Source: Lachnospiraceae bacterium
GTDB taxonomy: Bacteria; Bacillota; Clostridia; Lachnospirales; Lachnospiraceae
NCBI GenBank assembly: GCA_024689465.1
Contig: JAILDL010000060.1
Span: forward strand, 1 to 55,165
Direction of reading: 5' to 3'
DNA: 55,165 nt
The stretch's first letter is position 1; the number at the start of each line of letters is the position of its first letter. Shown here one piece after another: positions 24,325 to 32,946 of the stretch. Both the position numbers and the translations under genes were made by a program. Under the pieces are notes generated by a model. That model ran no database searches. It saw only the letters and a program-made list of their open reading frames with translations, and was not told the DNA's origin.

Positions 24325-26259
24325 TCAGGGTTCCGGATTTAATCTGGTGGCAACACCCTTTGCATCACAGCTGTAAACGGCTTCGCCGATGGTGTACTGT
24401 CCGCCTGCTACCAGCTTGCCTTCGGTATTAAAGACATACAGCACATTTTCGATATTGACCGCAGCCTGACGGATCAGATGTCCGTCCTCCAGAGAGGTGT
24501 AGTAGGTTGCCTCTGCTCCGCGGATCCAACCACGGACCAGCTTACCGTCTGCCGGGTTAAAATACCGGGTTACCTCTCCCTGAATCTGCCAGCCACGCAG
24601 CATCTTGCCGGTGGTATCAAAGAAATAATTTGCTCCGTCGATCAGAGCATCTCCCGTTACCATCTTTCCGCCTTCGGGATTAAAGTAGTAACGATTCTCC
24701 GCGTCTCCTACAAAGCCGGTGACCATCGCCCCGGTTGCAGGATCAAAGTAGAAGGTATCCTCTCCAACCTTCACCATGCCGCGCTGCATGATTCCCTTTT
24801 CGTTAAAGTAATAGTTCTTTCCTTCGATGATCTGCCAGCCGGTGAGCATCCGTCCGTCTGCAGGGGAGAAATAATAACGTTCTTCCACTGCTCCCAAAAA
24901 TCCGGTGACCATCGCCCCGGTTGCAGGATCAAAGTAATATCTGGAATCACCGATCTGGATCATGCCACGCTGCATCACACCTTCGTTGTTAAAGAAGTAA
25001 TGCTTGTCCTCGATGACCTGCCAGCCGGTGAGCATCCGTCCGTCGTCGGGGGCAAGATAATAACGGTTTTCGATATCCCCCAGCCAGCCAAACTGTCTGG
25101 AGCCTTCGCCGGGTGCGAAGTAATAACGGTTCTCTCCCAGCATCTGCCAGCCGGTGAGCATGCTGCCCTCCGGATCAAACAGATAGTTCTTCTCTCCGAT
25201 GGTAACGGTTCCTGTCAACATGTGACCGTCTTCCAGAGACAGATAATGACGTCCGGTCTGATCATCCATCCAGCCGGTAAGCATCCGGTTTCCGTTTGCG
25301 GGATCGAAGTAAAACTTCTGCTCGCCGATGGTGATCCATCCGCCGGTGATCCGTCCGTCTTCCACGAAGTAGTAGATGCCGTCTCCCACCTGGTTCTTGC
25401 CGGTTAAGGCATGTCCGTCTTCTGCCAGATAGTAGGTGCCGGACTCGTCTTCAAACCAGCCGGTGTTCATATGAAAAGCGGTATCCATATGGTAACGGGC
25501 ACCGTTATATTCCACCCACCCCATCTGCATACGGAAGCCTCTGTAAAAGTAGGTAAAGCCGCCTCTGTTTACAAAGCCTTCGGGAATGATGATGGAAAAA
25601 TAATCCTTATTCATCCAGTCGATATCCACAGCGCCACTGATACCGGCAATGGATCCGGTACAGGAAGCCTGCCAGATGGCCACTCCGGGGATATCACAGG
25701 AAGAAGCATACTGTGCGATCCAGTAATCATACCGCAGATCTGCGGTCATATGTTTCTGGAAAAAGTTCTTGCCGGTGTAGATCATGGGATAGTAACCGGC
25801 CCCGTAGATCACATCGCAAAATGCGTTGCACATGGCCGTAATAGTTGCAGGATCGATATTCTTCTGCAGCTTATCTTCGATGTCGTAAACGACGGGGAAG
25901 TTCACCGGATAAGGTGCGATCCACTCCAGCAGCAGATTAGCTTCGTTTACCGCAGCCTGCACGCTGGTGGCATAGGAATAAATGTAAACACCGGTACGGA
26001 TCCCGGCAGCCTGTGCGCCGGCAATGTTGGCAGCAAAAGCAGGATCCACCCCGCTCTTTACACTGCCCGCCTTGATAAATACATAGGAGACACCGGAGGA
26101 AGGCACCGCACTCCAGTTGATCCCTCCCTGAAACTTGCTGACATCGATTCCCAAAACCGCAGCCTGTGCAGAAAGAGCAGATGTCAGAAAAATGGTCAGC
26201 GCCAAAGCGCCTGCGACCACCGATTTGGTGAGTCGCCCGATGATCCCGTTAAATTTCAT
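24325..26259 (-). CDS. Secreted GH25 muramidase with C-terminal cell-wall-binding repeats
   Basis: Peptidoglycan hydrolase of 644 aa. The signal peptide (about 1-33, ending SAQAA) is followed by the GH25 lysozyme domain (about 35-225) with Asp39 (GIDVSKFQG) and the catalytic DxE at Asp126/Glu128 (YDIED). About 400 residues of choline-binding-like repeats (GW...GxxYYF..DGRMLTGW type, roughly 20 units) follow. Two adjacent blocks ending in YFDPATGAMVTGF are nearly identical, showing recent internal duplication. It probably acts at the cell surface, in turnover or against competitors. GGAG lies 11 bases before the ATG and a consensus promoter is upstream. Single gene. Confidence 0.94.
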   Translation of the reverse strand: MKFNGIIGRLTKSVVAGALALTIFLTSALSAQAAVLGIDVSKFQGGINWSAVPSSGVSYVFIKAGSVKSGVDPAFAANIAGAQAAGIRTGVYIYSYATSVQAAVNEANLLLEWIAPYPVNFPVVYDIEDKLQKNIDPATITAMCNAFCDVIYGAGYYPMIYTGKNFFQKHMTADLRYDYWIAQYASSCDIPGVAIWQASCTGSIAGISGAVDIDWMNKDYFSIIIPEGFVNRGGFTYFYRGFRMQMGWVEYNGARYHMDTAFHMNTGWFEDESGTYYLAEDGHALTGKNQVGDGIYYFVEDGRITGGWITIGEQKFYFDPANGNRMLTGWMDDQTGRHYLSLEDGHMLTGTVTIGEKNYLFDPEGSMLTGWQMLGENRYYFAPGEGSRQFGWLGDIENRYYLAPDDGRMLTGWQVIEDKHYFFNNEGVMQRGMIQIGDSRYYFDPATGAMVTGFLGAVEERYYFSPADGRMLTGWQIIEGKNYYFNEKGIMQRGMVKVGEDTFYFDPATGAMVTGFVGDAENRYYFNPEGGKMVTGDALIDGANYFFDTTGKMLRGWQIQGEVTRYFNPADGKLVRGWIRGAEATYYTSLEDGHLIRQAAVNIENVLYVFNTEGKLVAGGQYTIGEAVYSCDAKGVATRLNPEP

Positions 26260-26295
26260 GTGTTATTTTCTCCTTGTTGTCATAAAGATAGCTCT

Positions 26296-26324
26296 AGTTT
26301 AGCGGATTCCATCAAATAAGTCAA
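26296..26324 (-). promoter_or_regulatory. Promoter of the GH25 gene
   Basis: TTGACT (26319-26324), 17-bp spacer, TAAACT (26296-26301) on the minus strand, 36 bases before the ATG. Confidence 0.75.
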
Positions 26325-26400
26325 AGCAATCGCAAAAATTATTCTCTTTTATGAGCAAAAAGCTTCCCGGAAAGACGCAAAAGGAAGGTTCGGAGAGAAA

Positions 26401-26445
26401 ACAAAAAAGAAGATCAGAAGTTAAATTCTATTTTAACTTCTGATC
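26401..26445 (-). terminator. Terminator of the suf operon
   Basis: Perfect 14-bp arms GATCAGAAGTTAAA (26412-26425) and TTTAACTTCTGATC (26432-26445), then TTCTTTTTTGT on the minus strand. The sufU stop codon lies in the loop, so the terminator overlaps the coding end. Confidence 0.92.
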
Positions 26446-26859
26446 CAGCATCTCCGTCATGGTACGCCAGCCTAAGACAGCACATTTTACACGGGCGGGC
26501 ATATGGGAGATATCCTGAAGGGCTGCCCCTTCATCCAGTTCCTCGATCTCTTCTTTACTGGCCTGTCCTTTGATCATACGCATGAAGATGTCCGCCAGAC
26601 GCTTGGCTTCATCTACCGTCTTTCCCACTACCAGATCCAGCATGATGTCTGCCGATGCCTGGGATACGGCACAACCGTCTCCGTTAAAGGAACCACCCTT
26701 GATGATCCCGTCTTCCACCTGGAGCTGCAGGATGATGTCATCTCCGCAGCTGGGGTTAATGCCTTCATGTACACAGGTTGCTCCCACCAGGTCTTCCTTA
26801 TGACCGGGATGGAGATTGTGGTCCGTTAAGATCTCATTGTAATATGACTTGATTTCCAT
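26428..26859 (-). CDS. sufU: Fe-S cluster assembly protein SufU
   Basis: A 143-aa IscU-fold protein that in Firmicutes takes sulfur from SufS by a zinc-dependent exchange. Ligand residues are Cys38 and Asp40 (NPSCGDD), Cys63 (GDGCA) and Cys126 (RVKCAVLGW). The insertion between about 90 and 120 (RLADIFMRMIKGQ...EE) separates SufU from IscU. Twelve bases separate it from sufS. It is last in the operon. Confidence 0.95.
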   Translation of the reverse strand: MEIKSYYNEILTDHNLHPGHKEDLVGATCVHEGINPSCGDDIILQLQVEDGIIKGGSFNGDGCAVSQASADIMLDLVVGKTVDEAKRLADIFMRMIKGQASKEEIEELDEGAALQDISHMPARVKCAVLGWRTMTEMLDQKLK

Positions 26860-26871
26860 TTGCTGTTTCCT

Positions 26872-28077
26872 TTAATATCCCATTTTCTGTCGCATGGTAG
26901 ATAAGGACTGCAGAAGCCGGTCAATATCCTCTTCTGTATTATAATACGCCATGCTGACACGTGCTGTCGAGCGTACGCCCAGATACGCCAAAAGAGGCTG
27001 GGCGCAATGATGACCGGCACGAATGGCCACATGATCTTCGCTTAAGATGGAAGCGATATCGTGGGGATGTACCCCATCCAGGGCAAAGCTGATGATGCCG
27101 TAATGCTCCTCCGCTTTGGTACTTCCCTGTATCCTGATCCCCGGGATCTGCTGCATGCCTTCAAAAGCATACCGGGTCAGTTCCATTTCCCGTTTCTCGA
27201 TGGTATCCTGTCCGATCTCCTTAATAAAGGAAATGGCTTTTGCCAGTGCATAGGCTCCGCCGCCGTTTACCGTACCGGCTTCGAATTTGTGGGGAAGCTC
27301 GGCATAGGTGGCACCGCATCTGGTCACGACTTCGATCATCTCACCGCCGGTGAGGAACGGAGGCATCTCCTCTAAAAGCCGTTCCTTTCCGTAAAGAACG
27401 CCGATACCCATGGGGGCATACATCTTATGGCCGGAAAAGGCCATAAAATCTGCATCCATCTTCTGTACATCCACCGGGATATGGGGGGCACTCTGGGCTG
27501 CATCCACCAGGACCACACCGCCCACCTTGTGGACTTCCCGGATCAGGGTCTCCACCGGATTCTTCCGTCCCAGGACATTGGAAATGTGGGTCATGGCTGC
27601 CAGTTTGGTGTGTTCATTTACAGCGGAACAGACCATCTCATCGCTGATCAGGCCATCCTTATCGCACTCCAGATAAACCAGAGTAGCACCGGTCTGCTGG
27701 GAGACCATCTGCCAGGGCAGCATGTTGCTGTGATGTTCCTCTACGGTAATGAGGATCTCATCTCCCTCTTTCAGATTGGCCAGGCCATAGGTATAGGCCA
27801 CCAGATTAATGCTTTCCGTGGCATTTCTGGTAAACACGATCTCCCGGGAGGAAGACGCGTGAATAAACTGCGCTACTGTTTCCCGGGACTCCTCGTATTT
27901 CTCTGTCGCCAGAACCCCCAGGTCATACAGACCTCTCAGGGGGTTGGCGTTATACTTCTCATAAAATTCCCGCTCCGCTTCCAGGACCTGCAACGGCCTC
28001 TGGGTCGTTGCCGCATTATCCAGATAGGCAATGTCCTGATGCATGAGCAGGGGAAAGTCTTTCTTAAAATTCTGCAT
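26872..28077 (-). CDS. sufS: Cysteine desulfurase SufS
   Basis: PLP enzyme of group II that removes sulfur from cysteine for cluster assembly. From the ATG at 28077 (401 aa) the PLP-binding Lys is Lys218 (FSGHKMYAP) and the persulfide Cys is Cys358 (RAGHHCAQP). A GAGGTG site lies about 9 bases upstream of this ATG. An ATG nine codons earlier (28104) has no such site and would lengthen the overlap with sufD. The chosen start overlaps the sufD end by 14 bases. Confidence 0.95.
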   Translation of the reverse strand: MQNFKKDFPLLMHQDIAYLDNAATTQRPLQVLEAEREFYEKYNANPLRGLYDLGVLATEKYEESRETVAQFIHASSSREIVFTRNATESINLVAYTYGLANLKEGDEILITVEEHHSNMLPWQMVSQQTGATLVYLECDKDGLISDEMVCSAVNEHTKLAAMTHISNVLGRKNPVETLIREVHKVGGVVLVDAAQSAPHIPVDVQKMDADFMAFSGHKMYAPMGIGVLYGKERLLEEMPPFLTGGEMIEVVTRCGATYAELPHKFEAGTVNGGGAYALAKAISFIKEIGQDTIEKREMELTRYAFEGMQQIPGIRIQGSTKAEEHYGIISFALDGVHPHDIASILSEDHVAIRAGHHCAQPLLAYLGVRSTARVSMAYYNTEEDIDRLLQSLSTMRQKMGY

Positions 28078-29200
28078 CCTCAGCTGCACCTCTGATAAAC
28101 TCATCTACGAGCTTTCTTACTTCTCCGTTAGGGAAGGTCTCACTGACTGCCTCGATCCTGGAAGCAGCGATCATTCTCTTAGCGGTTTCCGGATCGATGC
28201 CACGGGAACCAAGATAGAACAGGGTGTCCTGATCCAGCTCGCCGATGGTAGCACCATGGTTTCCTTCCACATCCTCCTCTCCGCAGAGGATCAGCGGAAT
28301 GGTCTGGTTGACTGCTTCATCACCCAGCATCAGGACTTCTTCCTTTTCATTTCCCACCGCTTCCGCGCATCCCCTGATAAAATCAATGGTACCGCGGAAT
28401 ACCTTGGTTGCCTTGTCCCAGAGCACGCCGGCCACATTCATCTCACAGGTGCTCTTCTTTCCTCTGTGACGTGCCACATAATTCATATCAAACATCTGGG
28501 CATGACGGGCATTGTACCCGATCCGGGCTGTAAAATCGCTGTGCTTTCCTACCAGGTCTGTCTCTGCGGCAGCGTAGAGCTTGCCGGCACCCAGTTCCAG
28601 ACGGGTCAGTGCGATGGCACCCTTTTCTTCGCAGCGGCCTCCGATATCACTGACGTACACACTCTCTTCTCCTAAGAGCTGGAGCATATACAGTTCCACC
28701 TTTGCGCCTTCTTCCGTATAGATGCGGGTCTGCAGCGCGCCCAGAGAGCCGTTTAATTCCTTTGCTTCCGTATCCTTTAAATCCAGTCCCTTTTTGGTCG
28801 CGATCACCACCACCTTCAGAGTACTGTTCTTCTTCGCATAGAGATACAGGCGGGAGCCGAAAGCCTTTACGCCATCGTACTCATAATGCAGGACTACAGG
28901 AGAAGCAGATACTGTCTCCGCTTCCTGTACCAGCAGATCTGCACTCTTTCCGGCGAGAAGATCTCCCTCCGGTCCTGCTCCGGTCTTTATCCCGGTCCAG
29001 AATCCGGCACTTTCCATGCCTTCGCCGATGCTTTCCTTCAGGGAAAGCTTCTTATAAGTAATGTTACTGTCTTTTATATCCGCTACCGGTTCCAGTTCCT
29101 CTATTGTTTCGGGAACCGCCAGTCTGGCATCGTTTACCTTCAGCCAGTACCAGGTCTTTACCGGCAATGCGTTCAGGGATACTTCCTTGGTATTTGCCAT
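28064..29200 (-). CDS. sufD: Fe-S cluster scaffold subunit SufD
   Basis: A 378-aa SufBD-family protein forming the SufBC2D scaffold. The C-terminal beta-helix part with RHRGKKSTCEMNVAGVLWDKA and the ending HGATIGELDQDTLFYLGSRGI are diagnostic. The N-terminal region is shorter and more divergent than in SufB. The ATG overlaps the sufB stop (TAATG), implying coupled translation. Confidence 0.93.
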   Translation of the reverse strand: MANTKEVSLNALPVKTWYWLKVNDARLAVPETIEELEPVADIKDSNITYKKLSLKESIGEGMESAGFWTGIKTGAGPEGDLLAGKSADLLVQEAETVSASPVVLHYEYDGVKAFGSRLYLYAKKNSTLKVVVIATKKGLDLKDTEAKELNGSLGALQTRIYTEEGAKVELYMLQLLGEESVYVSDIGGRCEEKGAIALTRLELGAGKLYAAAETDLVGKHSDFTARIGYNARHAQMFDMNYVARHRGKKSTCEMNVAGVLWDKATKVFRGTIDFIRGCAEAVGNEKEEVLMLGDEAVNQTIPLILCGEEDVEGNHGATIGELDQDTLFYLGSRGIDPETAKRMIAASRIEAVSETFPNGEVRKLVDEFIRGAAEDAEF

Positions 29201-30606
29201 TAGCCGATACTTCCTTTCATTTCGAGACGGATCAGATTGTTCATCTCCACTGCATATTCCAGCGGCAGTTCCTTGGAAACATTGTCCGCAAAACCGCTGA
29301 CGATCATCGCTCTGGCATCCTCTTCGCTGATGCCTCGACTCATCAGATAGAATACTGCATCATCGCTTACCTTGCCGATCTTGGCTTCGTGTCCCACGTC
29401 CGCATCCTTGGTCCGAATGTCCATTGCGGGAATGGTATCGGAACGGGAAATATCGTCCAGCATCAGAGACTGGCAGGAAACAGCGTTCTTACTCTTCTTT
29501 GCGTTTTTACCGATCAGAACAGAGCTTCGGAAGGTACTGATACCACCGTCCTTGGAAATGGACTTGGTATTGATATAGGAAGAAGTTCTCTCCCCGGTAT
29601 GTACTACCTTGGCGCCGGTATCCAGGTTCTGTCCCTTGCCCGCAAAGGTAATGCCGGTAAATTCCATGTGGGAATCCGCCCCCTGCAGAATGGTCATGGG
29701 ATACAGATAGGAAACATGCGAACCGAAGGAACCGGAAACCCATTCCATGGTTCCCCCTTCCTCAACGATGGCTCTCTTGGTATTTAAGTTGTACATGTTC
29801 TTGGACCAGTTCTCGATGGTGGAATAACGCAGCTTCGCATTCTTTCCCACGAAGAGCTCTACGGCTCCCGCATGGAGATTGGCCACATTGTACTTAGGTG
29901 CGGAGCATCCTTCGATAAAGTGTAGGTTTGCCCCTTCGTCCACGATGATCAGGGTATGCTCAAACTGCCCTGCACCGGGTGCGTTTAAACGGAAATAGGA
30001 CTGCAGCGGGATCTCCACCGTTACGCCGGGCGGAACGTACACAAAGGAACCACCGGACCATACTGCCCCGTGGAGTGCTGCAAATTTATGATCCTGCGGT
30101 GTGATCAGCTTCATGAAATGCTTTTTGATCATATCTGCATAAGGACCATGCAAGGCACTTTCCAGATCGGAATAAATGACGCCCTGCGCTGCTACTTCTT
30201 CTTTTACATTATGATAAACCAGTTCCGAATCGAACTGCGCACCCACACCGGCCAGAGACTCACGCTCTGCCTGGGGAATGCCCAAACGTTCAAAAGTATC
30301 CTTGATATCTTCGGGAACCTCGGACCACTTTGCGCTCATCTTGGTATTGGGACGCACGTAGGTCACGATGTTATTCATATCCAGACCGTCAATGGAGGGA
30401 CCCCAGTCCGGAATGCCCATGGAGTTATAGATTTCCAGGCTCTTTAACCGGAAAGCCCGCATCCACTCCGGATCGTTCTTCTCGGAAGAGATCTTCTCTA
30501 CGATCTCCGGCGTCAGTCCGGATTCCAGCTTGTACTCGTCAACGTTTTCGTTCTTTATATCGTATATGGAACGGTTAATATCATCGACCTGTGATTTTTC
30601 TTTCAT
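29200..30606 (-). CDS. sufB: Fe-S cluster scaffold subunit SufB
   Basis: A 468-aa core scaffold protein, the usual SufB length. Recognisable stretches include the N-terminal WMRAFRLKSLEIYNSMGIPDWG, the central SGGSFVYVPPGVTVEIPLQSYF and the C-terminal VGHEAKIGKVSDDAVFYLMSRG. The order sufC-B-D-S-U differs from B. subtilis (C-D-S-U-B) but is common in Clostridia. Confidence 0.97.
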   Translation of the reverse strand: MKEKSQVDDINRSIYDIKNENVDEYKLESGLTPEIVEKISSEKNDPEWMRAFRLKSLEIYNSMGIPDWGPSIDGLDMNNIVTYVRPNTKMSAKWSEVPEDIKDTFERLGIPQAERESLAGVGAQFDSELVYHNVKEEVAAQGVIYSDLESALHGPYADMIKKHFMKLITPQDHKFAALHGAVWSGGSFVYVPPGVTVEIPLQSYFRLNAPGAGQFEHTLIIVDEGANLHFIEGCSAPKYNVANLHAGAVELFVGKNAKLRYSTIENWSKNMYNLNTKRAIVEEGGTMEWVSGSFGSHVSYLYPMTILQGADSHMEFTGITFAGKGQNLDTGAKVVHTGERTSSYINTKSISKDGGISTFRSSVLIGKNAKKSKNAVSCQSLMLDDISRSDTIPAMDIRTKDADVGHEAKIGKVSDDAVFYLMSRGISEEDARAMIVSGFADNVSKELPLEYAVEMNNLIRLEMKGSIG

Positions 30607-30621
30607 CAGTCCCCGTCCCTT

Positions 30622-31365
30622 CTATGCCATGTATTTCTCGTATCCGCCCTGGTTGATCTCAGCAACCAGAGAACCGTCGCCGCTGTTTACCAGTCTGCCG
30701 TTCACCATGATGTGGGTCTTATCCACATTCAGAGAGTCCAGAATACGGGTGCTGTGGGTAATGATCAAAAGAGAGCCGCCTCTTTCCTTCTGAAACTCCT
30801 CAATCCCCTTTGCTACCAGACGAACTGCATCCACATCCAGACCGGAATCGGTCTCATCCAGAATGGCCAGATCCGGGCGGAGCATCATCAGCTGCAGGAT
30901 CTCTGCCTTCTTTTTCTCACCGCCGGAGAAACCTGTATTGAGACTTCTCTTAGCATAAGCCTCGTCCATCTGAAGAACTTCCATGGCTGCGGAAAGCTGC
31001 TTGCGAAACTCCATCAGTTTCAGACGCTGTCCGCTCTTTTGTTCCATGGCGGAGCGGATAAAGCTCTCCGTAGTAAGACCCGGTACCTCCAGAGGCTCCT
31101 GGAAGGATAAGAACATGCCCGCTTTGGCTCTCTTGTCTGCACCTTCTTCGGTAATATCCTCTCCCTTAAAGGAAATCCTGCCTTCGGTGATCTCGTACCG
31201 TGGATTGCCCATCAGTACATATCCTAAAGTCGACTTACCGGCACCGTTAGGGCCCATGAGCACATGGGTTTCCCCACTGCCGATGGTCAGATCCACACCA
31301 TGAAGGATCTCCTTGTCCTCCACTCTGGCGGATAAGCCGCTTACCTGTAATAATACATCACTCAT
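30622..31365 (-). CDS. sufC: Fe-S cluster assembly ATPase SufC
   Basis: A 247-aa ABC-type ATPase that drives conformational change of SufBD. Walker A GPNGAGKST, the signature FSGGEKKKAEILQ and Walker B LAILDETDSGLD are present. The start at 31365 is chosen for AAAGGA 6 bases upstream and the family N-terminus; the frame is open 15 codons further. First gene of the suf operon. Confidence 0.96.
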   Translation of the reverse strand: MSDVLLQVSGLSARVEDKEILHGVDLTIGSGETHVLMGPNGAGKSTLGYVLMGNPRYEITEGRISFKGEDITEEGADKRAKAGMFLSFQEPLEVPGLTTESFIRSAMEQKSGQRLKLMEFRKQLSAAMEVLQMDEAYAKRSLNTGFSGGEKKKAEILQLMMLRPDLAILDETDSGLDVDAVRLVAKGIEEFQKERGGSLLIITHSTRILDSLNVDKTHIMVNGRLVNSGDGSLVAEINQGGYEKYMA

Positions 31366-31437
31366 ATGATTCCTTTCATACTGCAACATGCAGATAACAA
31401 CAATAGACAACCTTCCCGACCCTCATATGGGCAAAAA

Positions 31438-31477
31438 GGCACTTCTATATTGTGCCAAAAAACAGAGAATTTCTCAA
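31438..31477 (-). promoter_or_regulatory. Candidate suf promoter with overlapping dyad
   Basis: TTGAGA (31472-31477), 17-bp spacer, CACAAT (31449-31454) on the minus strand. The dyad GGCAC (31438-31442)/GTGCC (31452-31456) overlaps the -10 box and would suit a repressor; its short T-rich flank also makes a weak attenuator possible. Apart from this and the 15-bp triplet at 31630, I see nothing else in the 319 bases between sufC and the permease gene. Confidence 0.4.
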
Positions 31478-31629
31478 TAGGAATTCACTGCTTTGCTTTC
31501 CTAATTTCCCACCAGAGAAGTAGGGATTCTTATATATCATAATGGCATGGGCGAAGAGAATCAAGTCATCTTCAGGATTGTTTATAAATTTTTTAATTGT
31601 TTCTCCCTCCCAAGAATGCTACCCTTAAA

Positions 31630-31674
31630 CTATCAATATGGAATCTATCAATATGGAAACGATCCATAAGGAAA
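31630..31674 (+). repeat. Three 15-bp tandem repeats before the AI-2E permease gene
   Basis: CTATCAATATGGAAT, CTATCAATATGGAAA and a degenerate CGATCCATAAGGAAA (12 of 15 matching). The last copy runs into the ribosome-binding site. Confidence 0.75.
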
Positions 31675-31684
31675 GGGAGAGTCA

Positions 31685-32851
31685 TTGCTTATGAAACTAC
31701 CATCCGGTCTGCAGGATAGGAAATGGATTCCCTATACCATTGCCACCTGTTCTGCCGTTCTGCTCCTGGTGATCCTCATGCATCTGCCCGTGATCTGGAG
31801 TACGGTGCTCACACTGTTCCGCTTTATTTCTCCGGTATTCTACGGACTGATCATCGCCTATATCATCAACCCGCTGATGCGTTTTTTCCGGGAAAAGGTC
31901 TTCTATAAGATCAAAGCGGTAAAGCTCCAAAAGAACCTGTCCGTCCTCTTTGCCTTTGCCTCGGTGCTGCTGGTGGTACTGCTTCTCTTTGCCGCCATCG
32001 TCCCCCAGATGGTCCTATCTGTCATGGGATTCATCGATAACATCGGAGAATACGGTGCCGGCCTCCAGTCTCTTCTGGCCGGTCTCAACGACAGCGCATC
32101 CGCATTTCACATCGATCTGTCCAGGATCACGGAATTCGGTGATTATCTGGTCGCCACCATTACCGATGCCCTGCAAAATAACATGGGAAACATCGTGGAT
32201 ACATCCCTTTCCATCGGAAACGGGTTTATGACCTTCCTGCTGGGCTTTGTTCTGGCCATTTATTTCCTGGCGGACAAGGAACGTCTTCTGGAGTCCTCCA
32301 TAAAGCTCCTGCAGTTGGTTATTCCGAAAAAGCGCTATGAGGAAATGGGAACCTTCTGGTCCCAGTGCAACACCATTCTCCTGCGCTATATCCTGGGGGA
32401 TTTTCTGGAAGGCCTGATCGTCGGAGTGATCAATTTTATCTTCATGTGCATCGCCGGTATGCCCTACAAACTGCTGATCTCCGTGGTCGTGGGCATTACC
32501 AATCTGGCCCCCACCTTTGGCCCCATCGTCGGATTTTTAGTTGGCGGTTTTGTCCTGTTGTTTGTAAATCCCTGGTATGCCCTGGCTTTCCTGATCTTCA
32601 CCCTCGTCCTTCAGACACTGGATGGGTACGTGATCAAGCCCAAGCTTTTCGGTAATACCCTGGGCGTATCCAGTGTATGGATCCTGATCTGTATCATCGT
32701 GGGCAGCCGTATGTTTGGCATTGTTGGTCTGCTCCTGGCCATCCCCTTTGCAGCGATCTTCGCCTATATCTGGGACGAATCCCTGTATCCGGGTCTGTTA
32801 AAGAAAGCGCAGCAGCGACAGAATGCAGAATCGTCTTCGGATAAGTCCTGA
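31685..32851 (+). CDS. AI-2E family transporter (PerM-like permease)
   Basis: A 386-388 aa membrane protein with about seven to eight hydrophobic segments and the family's conserved late region (GITNLAPTFGPIVG, then PKLFGNTLGVSSVWILICIIVGS). Members are variously linked to autoinducer export, Na+/H+ antiport or sporulation; nothing here selects one. The TTG at 31685 sits 5 bases after GGGAG, while the ATG at 31691 is 11 bases away; either may be used. It stands alone between the divergent suf operon and the convergent tsf gene. Confidence 0.85.
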   Translation: MLMKLPSGLQDRKWIPYTIATCSAVLLLVILMHLPVIWSTVLTLFRFISPVFYGLIIAYIINPLMRFFREKVFYKIKAVKLQKNLSVLFAFASVLLVVLLLFAAIVPQMVLSVMGFIDNIGEYGAGLQSLLAGLNDSASAFHIDLSRITEFGDYLVATITDALQNNMGNIVDTSLSIGNGFMTFLLGFVLAIYFLADKERLLESSIKLLQLVIPKKRYEEMGTFWSQCNTILLRYILGDFLEGLIVGVINFIFMCIAGMPYKLLISVVVGITNLAPTFGPIVGFLVGGFVLLFVNPWYALAFLIFTLVLQTLDGYVIKPKLFGNTLGVSSVWILICIIVGSRMFGIVGLLLAIPFAAIFAYIWDESLYPGLLKKAQQRQNAESSSDKS

Positions 32852-32888
32852 TCAAGGGGATCACCGAAACCGCTTGGCTTATCGCCAC

Positions 32889-32922
32889 ACAAAAAAGCTC
32901 CACACCCGATTGAGTGCGGAGC
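32889..32922 (-). terminator. Terminator of rpsB-tsf
   Basis: On the minus strand GCTCCGCACTC, loop AATC, GGGTGTGGAGC (11 bp with G-U pairs), then six Ts. It may also slow transcription coming from the permease gene. Confidence 0.85.
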
Positions 32923-32946
32923 TTTCATTATGCCTTGTCTTAGAAA

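Noticed and set aside
24600..25600. Regular repeats that might look like CRISPR
   Set aside because: They are coding wall-binding repeats in frame, with no constant repeat/spacer lengths and no cas genes.
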